A stretch of 64,000 nt of DNA. Origin: an uncultured Clostridia bacterium. GTDB taxonomy: Bacteria > Bacillota > Clostridia > UBA1381. The DNA lies in NCBI GenBank assembly GCA_947631235.1, contig CANRKO010000004.1:1-64000 (forward strand). The letters run 5' to 3'. The notes beneath the pieces are model-generated. The model was not told the origin of the DNA and did not search any database. It saw only the letters and a program-made list of their open reading frames with translations. The position numbers and the translations under genes were made by a program. Shown in pieces: positions 30,801 through 37,035 of this stretch. Each line of letters begins with the position of its first letter. Within the stretch, counting starts at the first letter, position 1.

Positions 30801-31221
30801 GCGCGTCAGTGCAGCCCGCACCCGCGAGCAGACCGTTTACCGTATTCATTTCATCTTCGCTCAGAATACTCTTAATGGTCTCCCATTCCTCCTCGGTAAT
30901 ACCCGCGTAAAGCGAGCGTATACCCTCGGCGGTCTGTGAGAACACCTTGACTATATCCGCGCTTGTCAGGTTTTCAAAACGATTGTCTGAAACATTCGCC
31001 GATTCATTGTCCGGCGCTGCCGCAGGAACCGCGTCAATAGTTTCAAATGCGGTTTCACCCGTTTCTTCAGCTATATACCGGTCATACCCCCCCCCAGAAA
31101 AGCTGTTAAACGCATCTTCCGAGCCGTGGTTTTCCGCAAACACAGTTCCCGGCAACAGAGCCGCTGCCATTGTCAGCGTCGTTATAAAGCTGACAATGCG
31201 CTTTGTAAGTCCTTTTGTCAT
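18841..31221 (-). CDS. Giant S-layer-homology surface protein (4126 residues) with degenerate repeats, beta-helix, CxxC and InlB-like modules
   Basis: A signal peptide (MTKGLTKRIVSFITTLTMAA) ends near residue 30. Codons 43-45 are GGG GGG GGG. Residues about 170-1960 hold some eleven diverged units of about 130-170 residues, each starting with a helix such as AREYFKQFAGTYYM or AKDFLKNYAGTYYY, followed by beta-rich sequence with phrases like ITEDGKVQI. Residues about 2000-2570 are a pectate-lyase-like right-handed beta-helix (GGTIYLKDNVTIG and many N-x-G rungs). Residues about 2600-2880 carry repeated CxxC knuckles (CACG, CKDCG, CTVCG, CTVCH). Residues about 2890-3620 hold Listeria/Bacteroides-type repeats ending in YAVWAVD. 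A Gly-rich and a Pro-rich linker lead to three SLH domains (about 3942-4126), which anchor proteins to pyruvylated cell-wall polymer. Likely a long surface adhesin or glycan binder. No catalytic site is seen. It is monocistronic, with SD AAGGAGA before the ATG. Confidence 0.85.
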   Translation of the reverse strand: MTKGLTKRIVSFITTLTMAAALLPGTVFAENHGSEDAFNSFSGGGYDRYIAEETGETAFETIDAVPAAAPDNESANVSDNRFENLTSADIVKVFSQTAEGIRSLYAGITEEEWETIKSILSEDEMNTVNGLLAGAGCTDAPQTDDTAQNDTAQIAAEDGAGIELMSIGESAIPEANKAKLKEYLAAHAGTYVTEKNYVSGDNIYEGDKWSVVIDENGEDVKLLYDNMDTKAVVSTFGAIDAAGKPTSFTFELMGDDGKPTWTTGQTNENKATLVLTWNAAGYIQFPNNTNFWWDKDDTGAKTQYKFSNAVYMYNKTKAQKYFTNYDDTYTINDGSGWTIEAGASGIKLNNGEKKDAIVRYVSFGTTAETYGNVTSVTFESPTWYNSAGSTPYTAIAFAWESTIGVNATQRPEGFVRNVFKPNGTIYDTDKSILKAFVNGSTLFTPNKGDFSTEYFKGYKGAQGYAGTYSISGAADLAAHYDPIFANMKLKVEDGKVQVTYDGTTWYTAAFATGRTEQLGLHVGESGETEWAPSVANMLVYMPGYYTNVACTTPAYLTLTWQISNANKNDSEGKGAWRFYVNPANLYKPTDDGNSTFLRMPAVYFDSDENYIQKAKDFLKNYAGTYYYNYDNAPNEYMEITQNGDVEWYYYNGTTIEKREPAYYTFGSDNTNGQSLNNNSQFNYINGASTFDNPWKVASVTFTDNSWFDNATSKSDTVNVNRSTVTIGFDYTHERFTLPNNNKSIYTAMNGDANGNLIRTFNAYGQGSGGGDRERYIRYDKAKEYLTGAPTEYTMNDGFGWKITIDDKGQPTLSNGDVMTTGNIKVTDVTYVNTTNTDKIYPYQKKGLSSFSFRSPDWYNQAGTQNYQTLSPAWSHYVSTSTASLEHPEGFERFVFNTGGTLWSGSTATDEEGNPTVHDQRLKVFVNNYSYFTADGGYVNEYFKNYQGEYPLGPGFGKNYNSMYTNWKIVIDDLGNVKLETDQGEFKPVMYSANRIQKYDAGGQKVDNEFVPSVNQMVVPLVGYYSDAACTSPAFLTLNWVVSNAAAAKDHSGDPYKYFTANAATLYQPDADDDGQPEMFKAPTLYFMHTDYVKWYKDYYKQFPGKYYVNRPGAAEEYIEIQSDGTPVYHDFNGNDHEAIYVTRSNDSLYVLGDSSVYPSAVQFTQDDWYTNNDNGEKKSAGAAYGFTWANDQTANFTNARRFTAPNAAVYAAQEPAEEGAWADKTQTELKHYFTGNVTYTYEGAGYSAEETADNDKASIAEMKEYLKQFAYIDGGKSPEYTEYSFNNPSVDWGIRITKDGEVLVDFDDDENEFVKVNPRPVFADSKKPEVGLNGRYLSSLFIEVPNHYSNTDATQPAFVTLTWANGSNANITTHYFTVNDNATLYHSPETEADHKVVLSSADRFVCDAEADENDQYMAQYAGDYYANDGSDLGMRITEDGKVQIKFGIEEYKDVTVAPTFTENATYGKYVSSIAVPFEGYYADKNCEKEAVITFTANLRQTGANQDYINNYFTATPIQLWMKDQDGDGENDPFTFPAIDFSSEADYENAKEWLSQNKYTGEYHPQMTDSWYAEVEEDGSVYFYVDDPTVTEDSHKGYRKIKPHITLKAEINDTTHVAGGVSGFSVMFPNSRAYQANNNFQAVQQIQKVSFGAATINGQNPVLGDESAYIYANSITLYDAKKTDGSDWVVTTSSDTENYNKTFTKLYNVDRAYSDANKQRAREYFKQFAGTYYMDDPFIRHYINISEEGDITWIPEENVSADNNIYNADVAFNSDNATLQENEDGTKSHLPKSIYMWYNGFRTGAKDQDAVVNQYTPFQRGDVIWYEYNNNPTNAQTYHSFYGGATLYKDTTGTDSEPAITLNGNYHYLKSDAKIDPIVPDGDYETADLQYTISVKTTDGKTTYTFKTPDDGEYPLSALGTAASGYYLRGKIGENFVFGQFTESYGALISSSAAQIRYLNKAGEYVTIPINTAFTNFGAPEDGNIVVANPGETIDTGETYARFAKAMANVKDGGTIYLKDNVTIGYMAEIAGNKTITIDGQGHTISRATAGGVTYTGSLFKIDEGDNVTFKDVKIDAGAYWDWNNTLVDRDIQISTFGVQLPDGRGGNTNNCYAYGGGKPVKYGERKAESRMLPNETDMQKLIDDHFGGGKRYEYDPDNPEPASVSPAALEPGTGTNVVTTGNLIQVGGTVNLENTEIGYMSTYDAETDKYGGYGVFGIANAGAVINLNEGTDIHHLDTTANALVRGMNNTTVNFNDNAQVHEVYASSGNGGLIDMRSNSTVTLNDNAELYDVFAYNSNGSIIMDYGGKLEITGGSIHHNAGVGGTSNGHGMTLYIYNNSEFTMTGGEIAYNIGHGTSTIYQQPGSKSMNLQGGKLHDNLRWTQMSVSSGERTDTECDIYVLSDAVFGGDVEIEEDIVINEGGNAENHGTLSQSVTVLGKQEGEETTTFKNYGDITGDLYVQNGADVTNEKDGYINGKVTVEPPTTGDYGSDAGSGYFVNNGEVHGELYVSKDAKVLNSGYVDADVTVESGGEVVLDGGGYIEGNVTLYPGGELRTNNNSQQAQVKGKITVEYKDEEDRQRFEDIFRDSNISATEGIEYVQHEHKGDTVTLEATCYREGYSYIDCACGEQGDYQVISMKPHNLQPAPELSAAATCTEPAKTGLKCINPGCTYEVITEEGSALGHTPILDEENSVAPTTISEGVVAMKCERDCGWTETATIPTLSIGQDEHDMEQNEGLSYPAGCDHTGMYVLECKDCGQTVAVPIPTTPHTFGQPEKIDGSDKEPKCDTPGSYQTHRVCTVCGAEEEGSVETIEIPAPGHQWINSEVNDGWVVDEASRKYCTDETTQTRTCQVCGESETEVARAKAHDWQPTGEGNVEECTVCHMVQGGLNVDYSVNGGAATQELMDAMKMTYTPGTSGIELWQPTNEADDEAAGIKSGKWTKNTALGQAVFVGWSTVDCGAEPFYEAPADANFVTTVDIAATSAADAAVYAVWALDRNSNLIADYTEGKVKLSYNANGGTGTPPAVMEGLLVGASYPITTQTGLTKTVEGGTDAVFAGWSITPSSLIIPSSGANIETAQDAQGNPVSKVTWEDGTKSVELITSPYTIPQPTSGDYVYLYAVYAESDGSGNTGFDQDYRHVSYYAPGATGNRYDVDATTGLFYTCNDHHLPGDMADLMTTQAASVMIYKTGAVLIGWTQDENWNTAGHPLITSVTEETGTLVTQVEIPQTEDAKVYAVWAVDANSNGIRDYAEETLTHTYYLNDRFSNHASGGSDIPTLPYEDENGDPITEDTIRIENSDKLPNRQDNILVGQYLPFPGTNADSNGENIKFEDSNVIAKGTLYRKDGETVYHHYVQIGWSGYPHGVSESTQDENNWVIGKMLVPDTRNPDNRGGQVDNNGYLTADGYYYRAIKDARFISAYVVWAIDDNENGIADYNETPYKVTFDGNGCDETSVIPEPIEEAMPSTNIDVPTTGVTREGAVLVGWSFTKLDEPAASRTQLPEDISIDGKLRVPTRADGDDGTELTAYAVWAVDENGNGKPDYADTTYTVTYAQAENGQVAADKTEGIFEGDTVTLTVTPDSGYKLAAISVAKLDNETVQITPTEDGKYTFTMPASDVTVTATFVSEDQDTDEIQSVGFITKDENGNDILNALASEIKGEGETWGTEGITDCIANTLYAAFKADNETGETYTVKFIKGDKSCEETVEGVTKGGLAYVSFDDQAKDAFGDNPQGEYTVELYKDGALISTSTNTIKVYKLTYKAGEGVTGDDAVVYTDAEGLDAAKTAQPEGFELASGMNRWNSNKVDMSSDGYTITATLSGYYKSIGGGGSGSGGGSSRYTVGTPSKPDNGSVSASPKTAGRGEKVTLTVTPDEGYTTGSVTVKDSKGNAVDVTDNQDGTYTFVMPGLNVSVETEFVADGTATPAPETTPSPEPTPAPDAEDNCPSEKFVDIDQSQWYHEGIDYTLTEGLMSGTGDITFEPDSTTTRAMIVSVLYRLDGSPEVDQAGFTDVPEDAWYADAVAWGEANGVVSGYDEETFGPDDYITREQMAAILYRYAQYKGIDVSAQADLSGYSDADAVSDWAAVSLSWANAAEIVSGISDTELAPTETATRAQVASILMRFCENIVK
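31087..31095. repeat. Poly-C (poly-G in the coding strand) tract of nine inside the giant gene
   Basis: Nine C on the plus strand encode Gly43-Gly45, just after the signal peptide. A gain or loss of one base would shift the frame of a 4126-codon gene at its very start, the usual design of a slipped-strand phase switch. Confidence 0.8.
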
Positions 31222-31389
31222 ATTAAAATTCTCCTTTCTGTTTTGTTGACTTTTGAAATGTACTTCACAACTAAGGGCTCATCACAATCCTTCCTTTCCG
31301 CTTAGACTAAATTCTAAAAATTTTCATATATAAATATATGACAAACAGACCAATACGATTTACATTTTTGCATTAGTCTTGATTGCATA

Positions 31390-31491
31390 TTATTTTTTAC
31401 AATAATTCAATATGGTGAACATACAAATCGAGCCCGCCGTGAAACGGTGCGTCGAAATTTCAAATGTGGGTCTTAATCTGCTTGTTTTCAT
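31390..31491 (-). CDS. Possible 33-residue leader peptide upstream of the giant gene
   Basis: The ATG at 31491 follows AAGGAG with nine bases of spacing and opens a 33-codon frame (MKTSRLRPTFEISTHRFTAG, ending NYCKK). It lies between the promoter at 31571-31599 and the giant gene, in the same direction, inside the long leader and just after the poly-G tract. Another frame across the same bases reads FDAPFHGGLDLYVHHIELL and stop, so this could instead be the end of a decayed gene. No family is recognised. Confidence 0.35.
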   Translation of the reverse strand: MKTSRLRPTFEISTHRFTAGSICMFTILNYCKK

Positions 31492-31523
31492 GGTTCACTG
31501 CTCCTTAAATAATGTAATTTAAC

Positions 31524-31534
31524 ACCCCCCCCCC
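31524..31534. repeat. Poly-C (poly-G in the transcript) tract of eleven in the giant gene leader
   Basis: Eleven C on the plus strand. It lies 37-47 bases downstream of the -10 box of the giant gene promoter. Nearby CCCC on the transcript strand (plus GGGG at 31545-31548) could pair with it in RNA. A third run of seven C is at 31678-31684, upstream of the promoter. The rest of the 709-base spacer 31222-31930 has no other gene. Confidence 0.75.
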
Positions 31535-31570
31535 GTTTTTACAAGGGGTTCAAAATCATAATATGCGGCA

Positions 31571-31599
31571 ATTATACCATAAAGTTACAAGCAAGTCAA
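31571..31599 (-). promoter_or_regulatory. Promoter of the giant SLH protein gene, giving a leader of about 340 bases
   Basis: Minus strand: TTGACT (31599-31594), a 17-base spacer and TATAAT (31576-31571). No better promoter is seen nearer the start codon at 31221, so the leader would be long and include the poly-G tract and the small frame. Confidence 0.6.
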
Positions 31600-31880
31600 T
31601 ACTTTTTTTGTGCATTTTTCACAACATTTTGTTGTAATTTTAAAATATTTTACAAATTTTTATTGTATTTTATTATACCCCCCCTCCCGCGTACATGTTT
31701 CGAATTCATCAGTTTTTTTCTGTAGTTATTTTCATTTTCAACAACTCCTTATTCGTTTGTTCCTACCACGAAAATTTGTTTTTAAAATTTATCAAGAATT
31801 TAATATTATTTTTTGAAACGGGGCTTGCGACGGTAATATGATAAAGAAGAAAGTCGACGGATATATAAAATTTAACCAAA

Positions 31881-31916
31881 AAAACATCGCCGCCGATAAT
31901 TCGGCAGCGATGTTTT
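31881..31916 (-). terminator. Terminator of the GH-A type glycosidase gene
   Basis: AAAACATCGC (31881-31890) pairs with GCGATGTTTT (31907-31916), with an inner GCCG/CGGC stem. It is 15 bases past the stop codon. Confidence 0.85.
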
Positions 31917-31930
31917 GACAATGTCGGAAA

Positions 31931-34900
31931 TTATTTATATTCCACCGAGCCGCATACGGGCGACAGGTTTTCGTCCCAGAGGAATGCCTTGTACGTGTAT
32001 TCATCGTCGGTAACGGGGATTGAAAGTCTGAGCGAGCCGCCCGTGACGTCCTTGCATTTAACTTCAACAAGCGCGTTATCCTTGTACTTCGCGAAATACG
32101 CACGCATTTTCCCGAAGTCGTTTACCATATTATAATCCGCGTTCACGTTGTCCGCGTCGGCTGTAATTTCTATGTTTGCCGCGTCAACGACCTTTGCCGA
32201 AAGCTCCAACTCGTTTACGCTCGTTTCTTCCCATGTCGCCGCGGCGACTATGAGATAGCGGTATTTGCCCGTAAGCACGGTAGTCACGTTCGCACCCGTC
32301 GCCGTGCCTAAGATTTTCGCGCTGTACAGGTTTGCAAACGGAACGTACAAATTCGCGTCCTTTGATGCGAGATCCGATGTTGAATCCATTTCGGCAGGCG
32401 TTTTTAAGATGTTATCACTGTTCGTTCCGAGGTATACGACACGCGTATTGCCGCTGCCGGTCATTGTCATTTCCGTTAAATCAAATACCTTTCCGTCGCC
32501 GGCATAGAATACTTCATATGCCGCATAAGGCGACGCGCTCCTGTTTGTTTTCCACACGGTCGACGGGTTTTTATCATACGAATATTCGGGGTGTTCTTCG
32601 CTTGTTGACGCGTAGGATTTCACATAATGACCCTTCAAATCCAGCGTCGCGGGCTTTAAGCCGCTGATTGCGTCAAGTATGCTTTTGCGCGACTTGTTCG
32701 CGTCACTCTGCGTTGTGCGGTTTACATTCTCAACCGCGGATTGCAGCTTTGCGACGGTGTCAGCCGAATATTCGTCCGAATGTGTGAGAAGTTCGTTTGC
32801 CTCGGCTATCGCTTTATCGAGCGCGGTCGTGTCAACCGTCGCGGCAGTCGATGTAACCGTGATTTCACCATCCGATTTGTCAAGGCTCTTTACCGTGATT
32901 TCGCTTATTTCGGGCGCTGTCGAATTTACGATAGGGCTGAAGTGATAGGAATTGTCGTTGTAAATTTTGACCGTGTTATTGCCCGCTTTTAATTTCAGCG
33001 GAACGTTGACCGCCCTGAACGTGTCCCAACTAAATGTGTTCCTGAAATACACCGTCTCCGGCTCGGCGTCGTTTACCTTGATCTGCGCGTACCGTTCGAC
33101 GAGGTCGATATTGTACGGGTGTACATACGTATCGCCGTTGTCCTTCAGCATTACCGGCGCCGGCTCGTCGTTGGAATATTCTATCTCAAAATTGTACATG
33201 CCCTCCGACGGCGCGTTTACGTTAAATTCGATATAGTTATCCTCCGCAGTATTGTCCGCGTCCGTGCCTACGCCGAGATTTCTTACAACATATCCGCCGT
33301 CGGCGAAATCGTTTTCCGCGTAATACGCGTTAGAGCCGTGTATCGATATTTTATCCGCTGCGATTGACGCGCCCGACGTGTCGGGAACATACGCAAATCC
33401 GACCGTTAACGCGCTGCCCTCTATAACGAGCGTGTTCGCGCCCTTTGATAGATAGAACGTGTCGGAAACGGGCGTGTCGTATGTTGAAATCGTCGAGTAT
33501 GAATCCGCGTCGGGAGCGTAGTCCGTAAGGCGGCGCAAAATTGTGAAATCACCGCCGGAAACCTTGTAATATCCGCTTTCGGGTGCAACAGCTGTGACGA
33601 TATATTTATTGTCCTCCTTAAACGCCGCCATCTCGGTAAGGTCTATTTCAAAATTGCGGTAGTCTGCGTCGTGCTTTTTAACGTCCAGCTTATCGACGGC
33701 GGCGGTAAGCTGTAAATTGCCTTTGTTTCCGTCGTTGCCGTTTATCTGCGTGAACGTAACAGTATGCTCTCCCGCCGTCAGGGTTTTAATCATATCATAA
33801 TGTCTGCGGTAGCTCCACGTTACGGTCGATTCGAGATAAATCGTTTCAACCTCGCCGTCGTCGATTTTCATACCGAACGGCAGCATTTTGCCCTGTGCGC
33901 GGTTCTGTCCGTTCGCGTTCGGTTCGAGCGTCTGCGGATTTACGTACGGTGCCTGGAGCGAATAGAACAGGCTTAAATCGTAATCTCCGTTCTCGGGAAC
34001 ATTGATTGTGAACTTAATGCCGTCGCCGTTGTTATTGATGCTGCCGACGTCCTTACGTCCCGACGCCGCCCATGTGCTCCAGCCGGTCTGCGTGTACGCC
34101 TTAGCGCCGCCCAAAAGCTGCGCGTCCTCCGCCTCGTAGGAATTAACCGAGAGCTTTACGTTTTCCATTTCGGTCGTCTCCGAGGGAACGGGCGCGGGCG
34201 TTATTACCGCAAAATACGCGTTCATTTCATCCGTGTCGGTAACCTGAATTTTAAGCGAGTTATCCGTAACGGTGACCGCGCCGTCGAATACTACCTCCGG
34301 CTTATAGTTCGTGCCCTGCTGGCCCGAAAATCCGACCGCGTACACCTTGACATTGACCGCGCCGTTTTCGTTCGCGAGCGAGGTTGTGTTCATATTATCG
34401 AGATAAACTGTTTCCTTGCCGTGTTTATCCTCACTGCCGCCGAAAAGCGCGTAAGCTGTGTTTATACTTTCGTCATACGAGGTCACGCCGTAAAAGCGCG
34501 TTGCGGCGAACGCGGGAGACGTAAGCGGACACTGCTCGCCCGTCATCTGCGCGTACCAGTGGTACACCCACCACGTTGACGAAGGGCTGTTCCGGTCGGC
34601 GGCGACCTCGTTCAGTGAGTTCGCCATGCCCCAGTACGCCATGCAGCCACTCATGTCCTTGTCCTCGAACATCGCGAGCCATTTTACAAGCCCGCCGGAC
34701 GTCGCGATGTCGTAATGACGCGCGTACTCGTTTACGAGAAGCTCCGGCTGATACTTTCTGCCGGTTTTCGCAGCATACGCGTCGGTGTAATATTTTGCCG
34801 CCGAGGCTTTCACCGAGTCGTAATTTTTGAAAAATGATGTCAGCGAACTGTCGCCAAGCTCGTGCCATGTGATAAGCTCGGGCAGGCAGTTGTTGTTATA

Positions 34901-36253
34901 GCAGTAGGACAGAAAACTGTCGTATGTATTCGCGTTAAAGCCCGCGAAGTTCGGACCGGCACATCGCGCGTTCGGGTCTATATTATGTACCGCCTCGTAA
35001 ACCTGTTTCCATGCCGCCTCAAGACCGGAAAGATTATTGTGGTACCAGATGTTGTCAGGCTCGTTGAATAAAACATAGCTGTACTTAGCCGCTTCCGTTT
35101 CGTTTAGCGTGTAATAGTTTCCGTCGCTGCCGAGGAAAGCGCCCTCGGTGCTTGCGTCAGCCTTGTCGCAAATCATCGCGTAAAGAATTTCCTCACACGT
35201 TTTCGTGTAGCCGTCAACGTCGAGCGAGCCGTTTTTCATCGGCGCGTTGTAGGGCCATTCGAGGTAGATGTCCTGCAGATAAACCTGCATATCGCGCACT
35301 CCGGCAGCCGCGAGAGCCGACCTTGTCCGTACCGCGTCGCCCGTCGGGTGCTGCAGACCGCCGTACGCCTTCTGCACCATCGTATCGGGTTTCAAGCCGT
35401 AGAGCAAATCTATCGACGGCACGTTTATTTCAGCCGCGCCGTACAAAAATCCCGTCGAGCCGTGGTAGAGCGTTTCGCGCTTACTCATATCAAAATGAAT
35501 TTCCGCGCCGTTTTCGTTTTCTATTCTGAGCTTGCCGTTATCGTTTTTGACGCTGTATCCGGACGCTCCGTTCAGGGTAATTCCCGAAACGTCCGCGCCC
35601 GCGCCGACTGTGCCGAGTTCGACATTCGCGGGCGAATCCATCGTAATCGTAAATTCACCCGACCAGTTATCGCCTATATTTAGCTTACAGGTGTTCGACT
35701 GCAAGCGCAGCTTTTTAAGTTCCGTTCCCGCGTTTATTGTGACAGTCGCGGAGTCTGCGACGGTTATGTCAAACTCGGAATTATTGTTAAATTTGACGTT
35801 ATTGAGCGTCAGATTTCCCTGCTTGCCCGTGCCTGCCGAACCCGCGCATATCGCCGAGCGGCGTCCCGACGTTGTGACGCTGTAATTTTGTACGGTCGCA
35901 TCCGTTATCGTCATGCTGCCCGCGCCGTCCCAAATACCGACGTCCGTTTTCGCGTTGCCGGTAATAGTGAGATTTTTAAGAGTTGAGCTTACGCTGTCGT
36001 TCTGAAAAATCGTGGAATCCGCGCCCGACTGTGTACTTGTAAGCGTATGATTGACGCCGTCGATTGTAACGTCCTTTGTAATGCCGCTGTTTGTGACGTT
36101 AAAATCCGCGCCGAGCGTATAGCTGCCGCCAGACGTAAACGCCGACTGCAGTCCGCCAAGCGACGTTATCGCGTCCGCCGCACTTACCGAAAAAGTGAAC
36201 GTCGCCGCAAGCATTACCGCAAGACACGCGCTTATAATTCTTCTCCCCTTCAT
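31931..36253 (-). CDS. Secreted clan GH-A-like glycoside hydrolase with beta-helix and carbohydrate-binding domains
   Basis: 1440 residues. The ATG at 36253 is chosen because GGGGAGG lies six bases upstream; a TTG 15 bases earlier would overlap that SD. After a signal peptide comes a short beta-helix-like region (about 30-230), then a TIM-barrel enzyme (about 260-650). VLFNEPDNIWY (near 396) has the Asn-Glu acid/base pair of clan GH-A and LLVNEYARHYD (near 504) supplies the likely nucleophile. The fold resembles GH39-type enzymes, but the family assignment is uncertain. From about 700 there is a CBM6/35-like module (YEAEDAQL, then INNNGDGIKFTINVPENGDY), a second similar module near 990-1150, and a helical FIVAR-like stretch (LDKAIAEANELLTHSDEYSA). 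A discoidin-like end follows. No SLH is present. The substrate is probably a plant or host glycan. Confidence 0.75.
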   Translation of the reverse strand: MKGRRIISACLAVMLAATFTFSVSAADAITSLGGLQSAFTSGGSYTLGADFNVTNSGITKDVTIDGVNHTLTSTQSGADSTIFQNDSVSSTLKNLTITGNAKTDVGIWDGAGSMTITDATVQNYSVTTSGRRSAICAGSAGTGKQGNLTLNNVKFNNNSEFDITVADSATVTINAGTELKKLRLQSNTCKLNIGDNWSGEFTITMDSPANVELGTVGAGADVSGITLNGASGYSVKNDNGKLRIENENGAEIHFDMSKRETLYHGSTGFLYGAAEINVPSIDLLYGLKPDTMVQKAYGGLQHPTGDAVRTRSALAAAGVRDMQVYLQDIYLEWPYNAPMKNGSLDVDGYTKTCEEILYAMICDKADASTEGAFLGSDGNYYTLNETEAAKYSYVLFNEPDNIWYHNNLSGLEAAWKQVYEAVHNIDPNARCAGPNFAGFNANTYDSFLSYCYNNNCLPELITWHELGDSSLTSFFKNYDSVKASAAKYYTDAYAAKTGRKYQPELLVNEYARHYDIATSGGLVKWLAMFEDKDMSGCMAYWGMANSLNEVAADRNSPSSTWWVYHWYAQMTGEQCPLTSPAFAATRFYGVTSYDESINTAYALFGGSEDKHGKETVYLDNMNTTSLANENGAVNVKVYAVGFSGQQGTNYKPEVVFDGAVTVTDNSLKIQVTDTDEMNAYFAVITPAPVPSETTEMENVKLSVNSYEAEDAQLLGGAKAYTQTGWSTWAASGRKDVGSINNNGDGIKFTINVPENGDYDLSLFYSLQAPYVNPQTLEPNANGQNRAQGKMLPFGMKIDDGEVETIYLESTVTWSYRRHYDMIKTLTAGEHTVTFTQINGNDGNKGNLQLTAAVDKLDVKKHDADYRNFEIDLTEMAAFKEDNKYIVTAVAPESGYYKVSGGDFTILRRLTDYAPDADSYSTISTYDTPVSDTFYLSKGANTLVIEGSALTVGFAYVPDTSGASIAADKISIHGSNAYYAENDFADGGYVVRNLGVGTDADNTAEDNYIEFNVNAPSEGMYNFEIEYSNDEPAPVMLKDNGDTYVHPYNIDLVERYAQIKVNDAEPETVYFRNTFSWDTFRAVNVPLKLKAGNNTVKIYNDNSYHFSPIVNSTAPEISEITVKSLDKSDGEITVTSTAATVDTTALDKAIAEANELLTHSDEYSADTVAKLQSAVENVNRTTQSDANKSRKSILDAISGLKPATLDLKGHYVKSYASTSEEHPEYSYDKNPSTVWKTNRSASPYAAYEVFYAGDGKVFDLTEMTMTGSGNTRVVYLGTNSDNILKTPAEMDSTSDLASKDANLYVPFANLYSAKILGTATGANVTTVLTGKYRYLIVAAATWEETSVNELELSAKVVDAANIEITADADNVNADYNMVNDFGKMRAYFAKYKDNALVEVKCKDVTGGSLRLSIPVTDDEYTYKAFLWDENLSPVCGSVEYK

Positions 36254-36286
36254 ATTTTTCCTCCCCAAACAATATATATTTATATT

Positions 36287-36315
36287 ATTTTATCACAATT
36301 TCACCTGTTATTCAA
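36287..36315 (-). promoter_or_regulatory. Promoter of the GH-A type glycosidase gene
   Basis: Minus strand: TTGAAT (36315-36310), a 17-base spacer and TAAAAT (36292-36287), 34 bases before the ATG. Confidence 0.6.
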
Positions 36316-36351
36316 TGCCTTTGTGGTGAGTTGTTTTTAATTAAACCTAAC

Positions 36352-36758
36352 AGCCTCGCATATTATCGGGCTGACGCGGAAAATCCGTGGCTTTACAGGT
36401 GGGTAGAGTTTAACGGCAGTATGTGCTTATGGCGGAGCAGTACATAAAGAATAATATCAACAAAAAAATCACGGTCAACGATATTGCCGCGTACATCGGA
36501 ATAAACCGCAGCTATCTGAGCCGTCTGTTCAAGGAGCGAAACGGCGTAAGCCCGCAGCAATATCTTACCACGGCAAAAATAAACGCGGCGGCGCAATACC
36601 TTAAAAACACCGACATATCTGTAACAGGTGCGGCGCAGAGCGTGGGATACACCGATTACCGCGTTTTCAATAAGGTTTTCCGTCGCCACTTTAACACCTC
36701 CCCGTCCGAATGGAGAAAAAAACATATCTGGCAGCAATCAATTATAGAAGGCAAATGA
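36352..36758 (+). pseudogene. AraC-family regulator with most of the sensor domain deleted
   Basis: The first frame shows SLAYYRADAENPWLYRWVEF then NG, a recognisable AraC sensor motif. At about 36420 the sequence jumps into another frame with a complete C-terminal double HTH (EQYIKNNINKKITVNDIAAY, AAQSVGYTDYRVFNKVFRRH). Roughly 100 codons between the two are gone. The HTH part alone could start at GTG 36423, but no SD site precedes it. It diverges from the GH-A glycosidase gene and may have been its regulator. Confidence 0.75.
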
Positions 36759-36774
36759 GAACTCAGGCGGAAAG

Positions 36775-36803
36775 AGCGTATCTTTTTTACCGATACGCTC
36801 CTT
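36775..36803 (+). terminator. Terminator downstream of the AraC remnant
   Basis: AGAGCGTATC pairs with GATACGCTCCTT across a T-rich loop. The stem is nearly the same as that of the terminator at 18123-18154. Confidence 0.7.
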
Positions 36804-36840
36804 AGTCTGTTATAAAATTATTGAATACTGCCTTACTTAA

Positions 36841-36866
36841 CCCATCCTCACCATTATGAGGATGGG
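36841..36866. terminator. Perfect hairpin in the spacer, possible terminator
   Basis: CCCATCCTCA (36841-36850), loop of 6, TGAGGATGGG (36857-36866). There is no strong T tract, so its role is uncertain. Confidence 0.45.
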
Positions 36867-36935
36867 TATATAAGAAAGTTAAAATAAAGGAAAGTATAAT
36901 TATATTGAGAGTTGCGTTAAAAATTGTGTACGAAA

Positions 36936-36957
36936 AAGCACGCCTCACGGCGTGCTT
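36936..36957 (-). terminator. Terminator of the C1 peptidase gene
   Basis: AAGCACGCC (36936-36944), loop TCAC, GGCGTGCTT (36949-36957). On the minus strand it is followed by five T. Confidence 0.8.
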
Positions 36958-37035
36958 CAAGCATTATCGGTTGTAGTATTACCTGTTTATATTTAATTGT
37001 TCCATTAACGTGTTTTGCAATACCGCCGTGCCGAT

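Noticed and set aside
18841-31221. CRISPR array or short tandem DNA repeats in the repetitive giant gene
   Set aside because: The repeats are protein-level, 130 or more residues long and strongly diverged in DNA. No regular 24-40 base repeats with unique spacers occur anywhere in the window.
31837-31917. 26-codon plus-strand frame starting MIKKKVDGYIKF
   Set aside because: There is no SD site, and most of the frame is the terminator hairpin of the GH-A gene.
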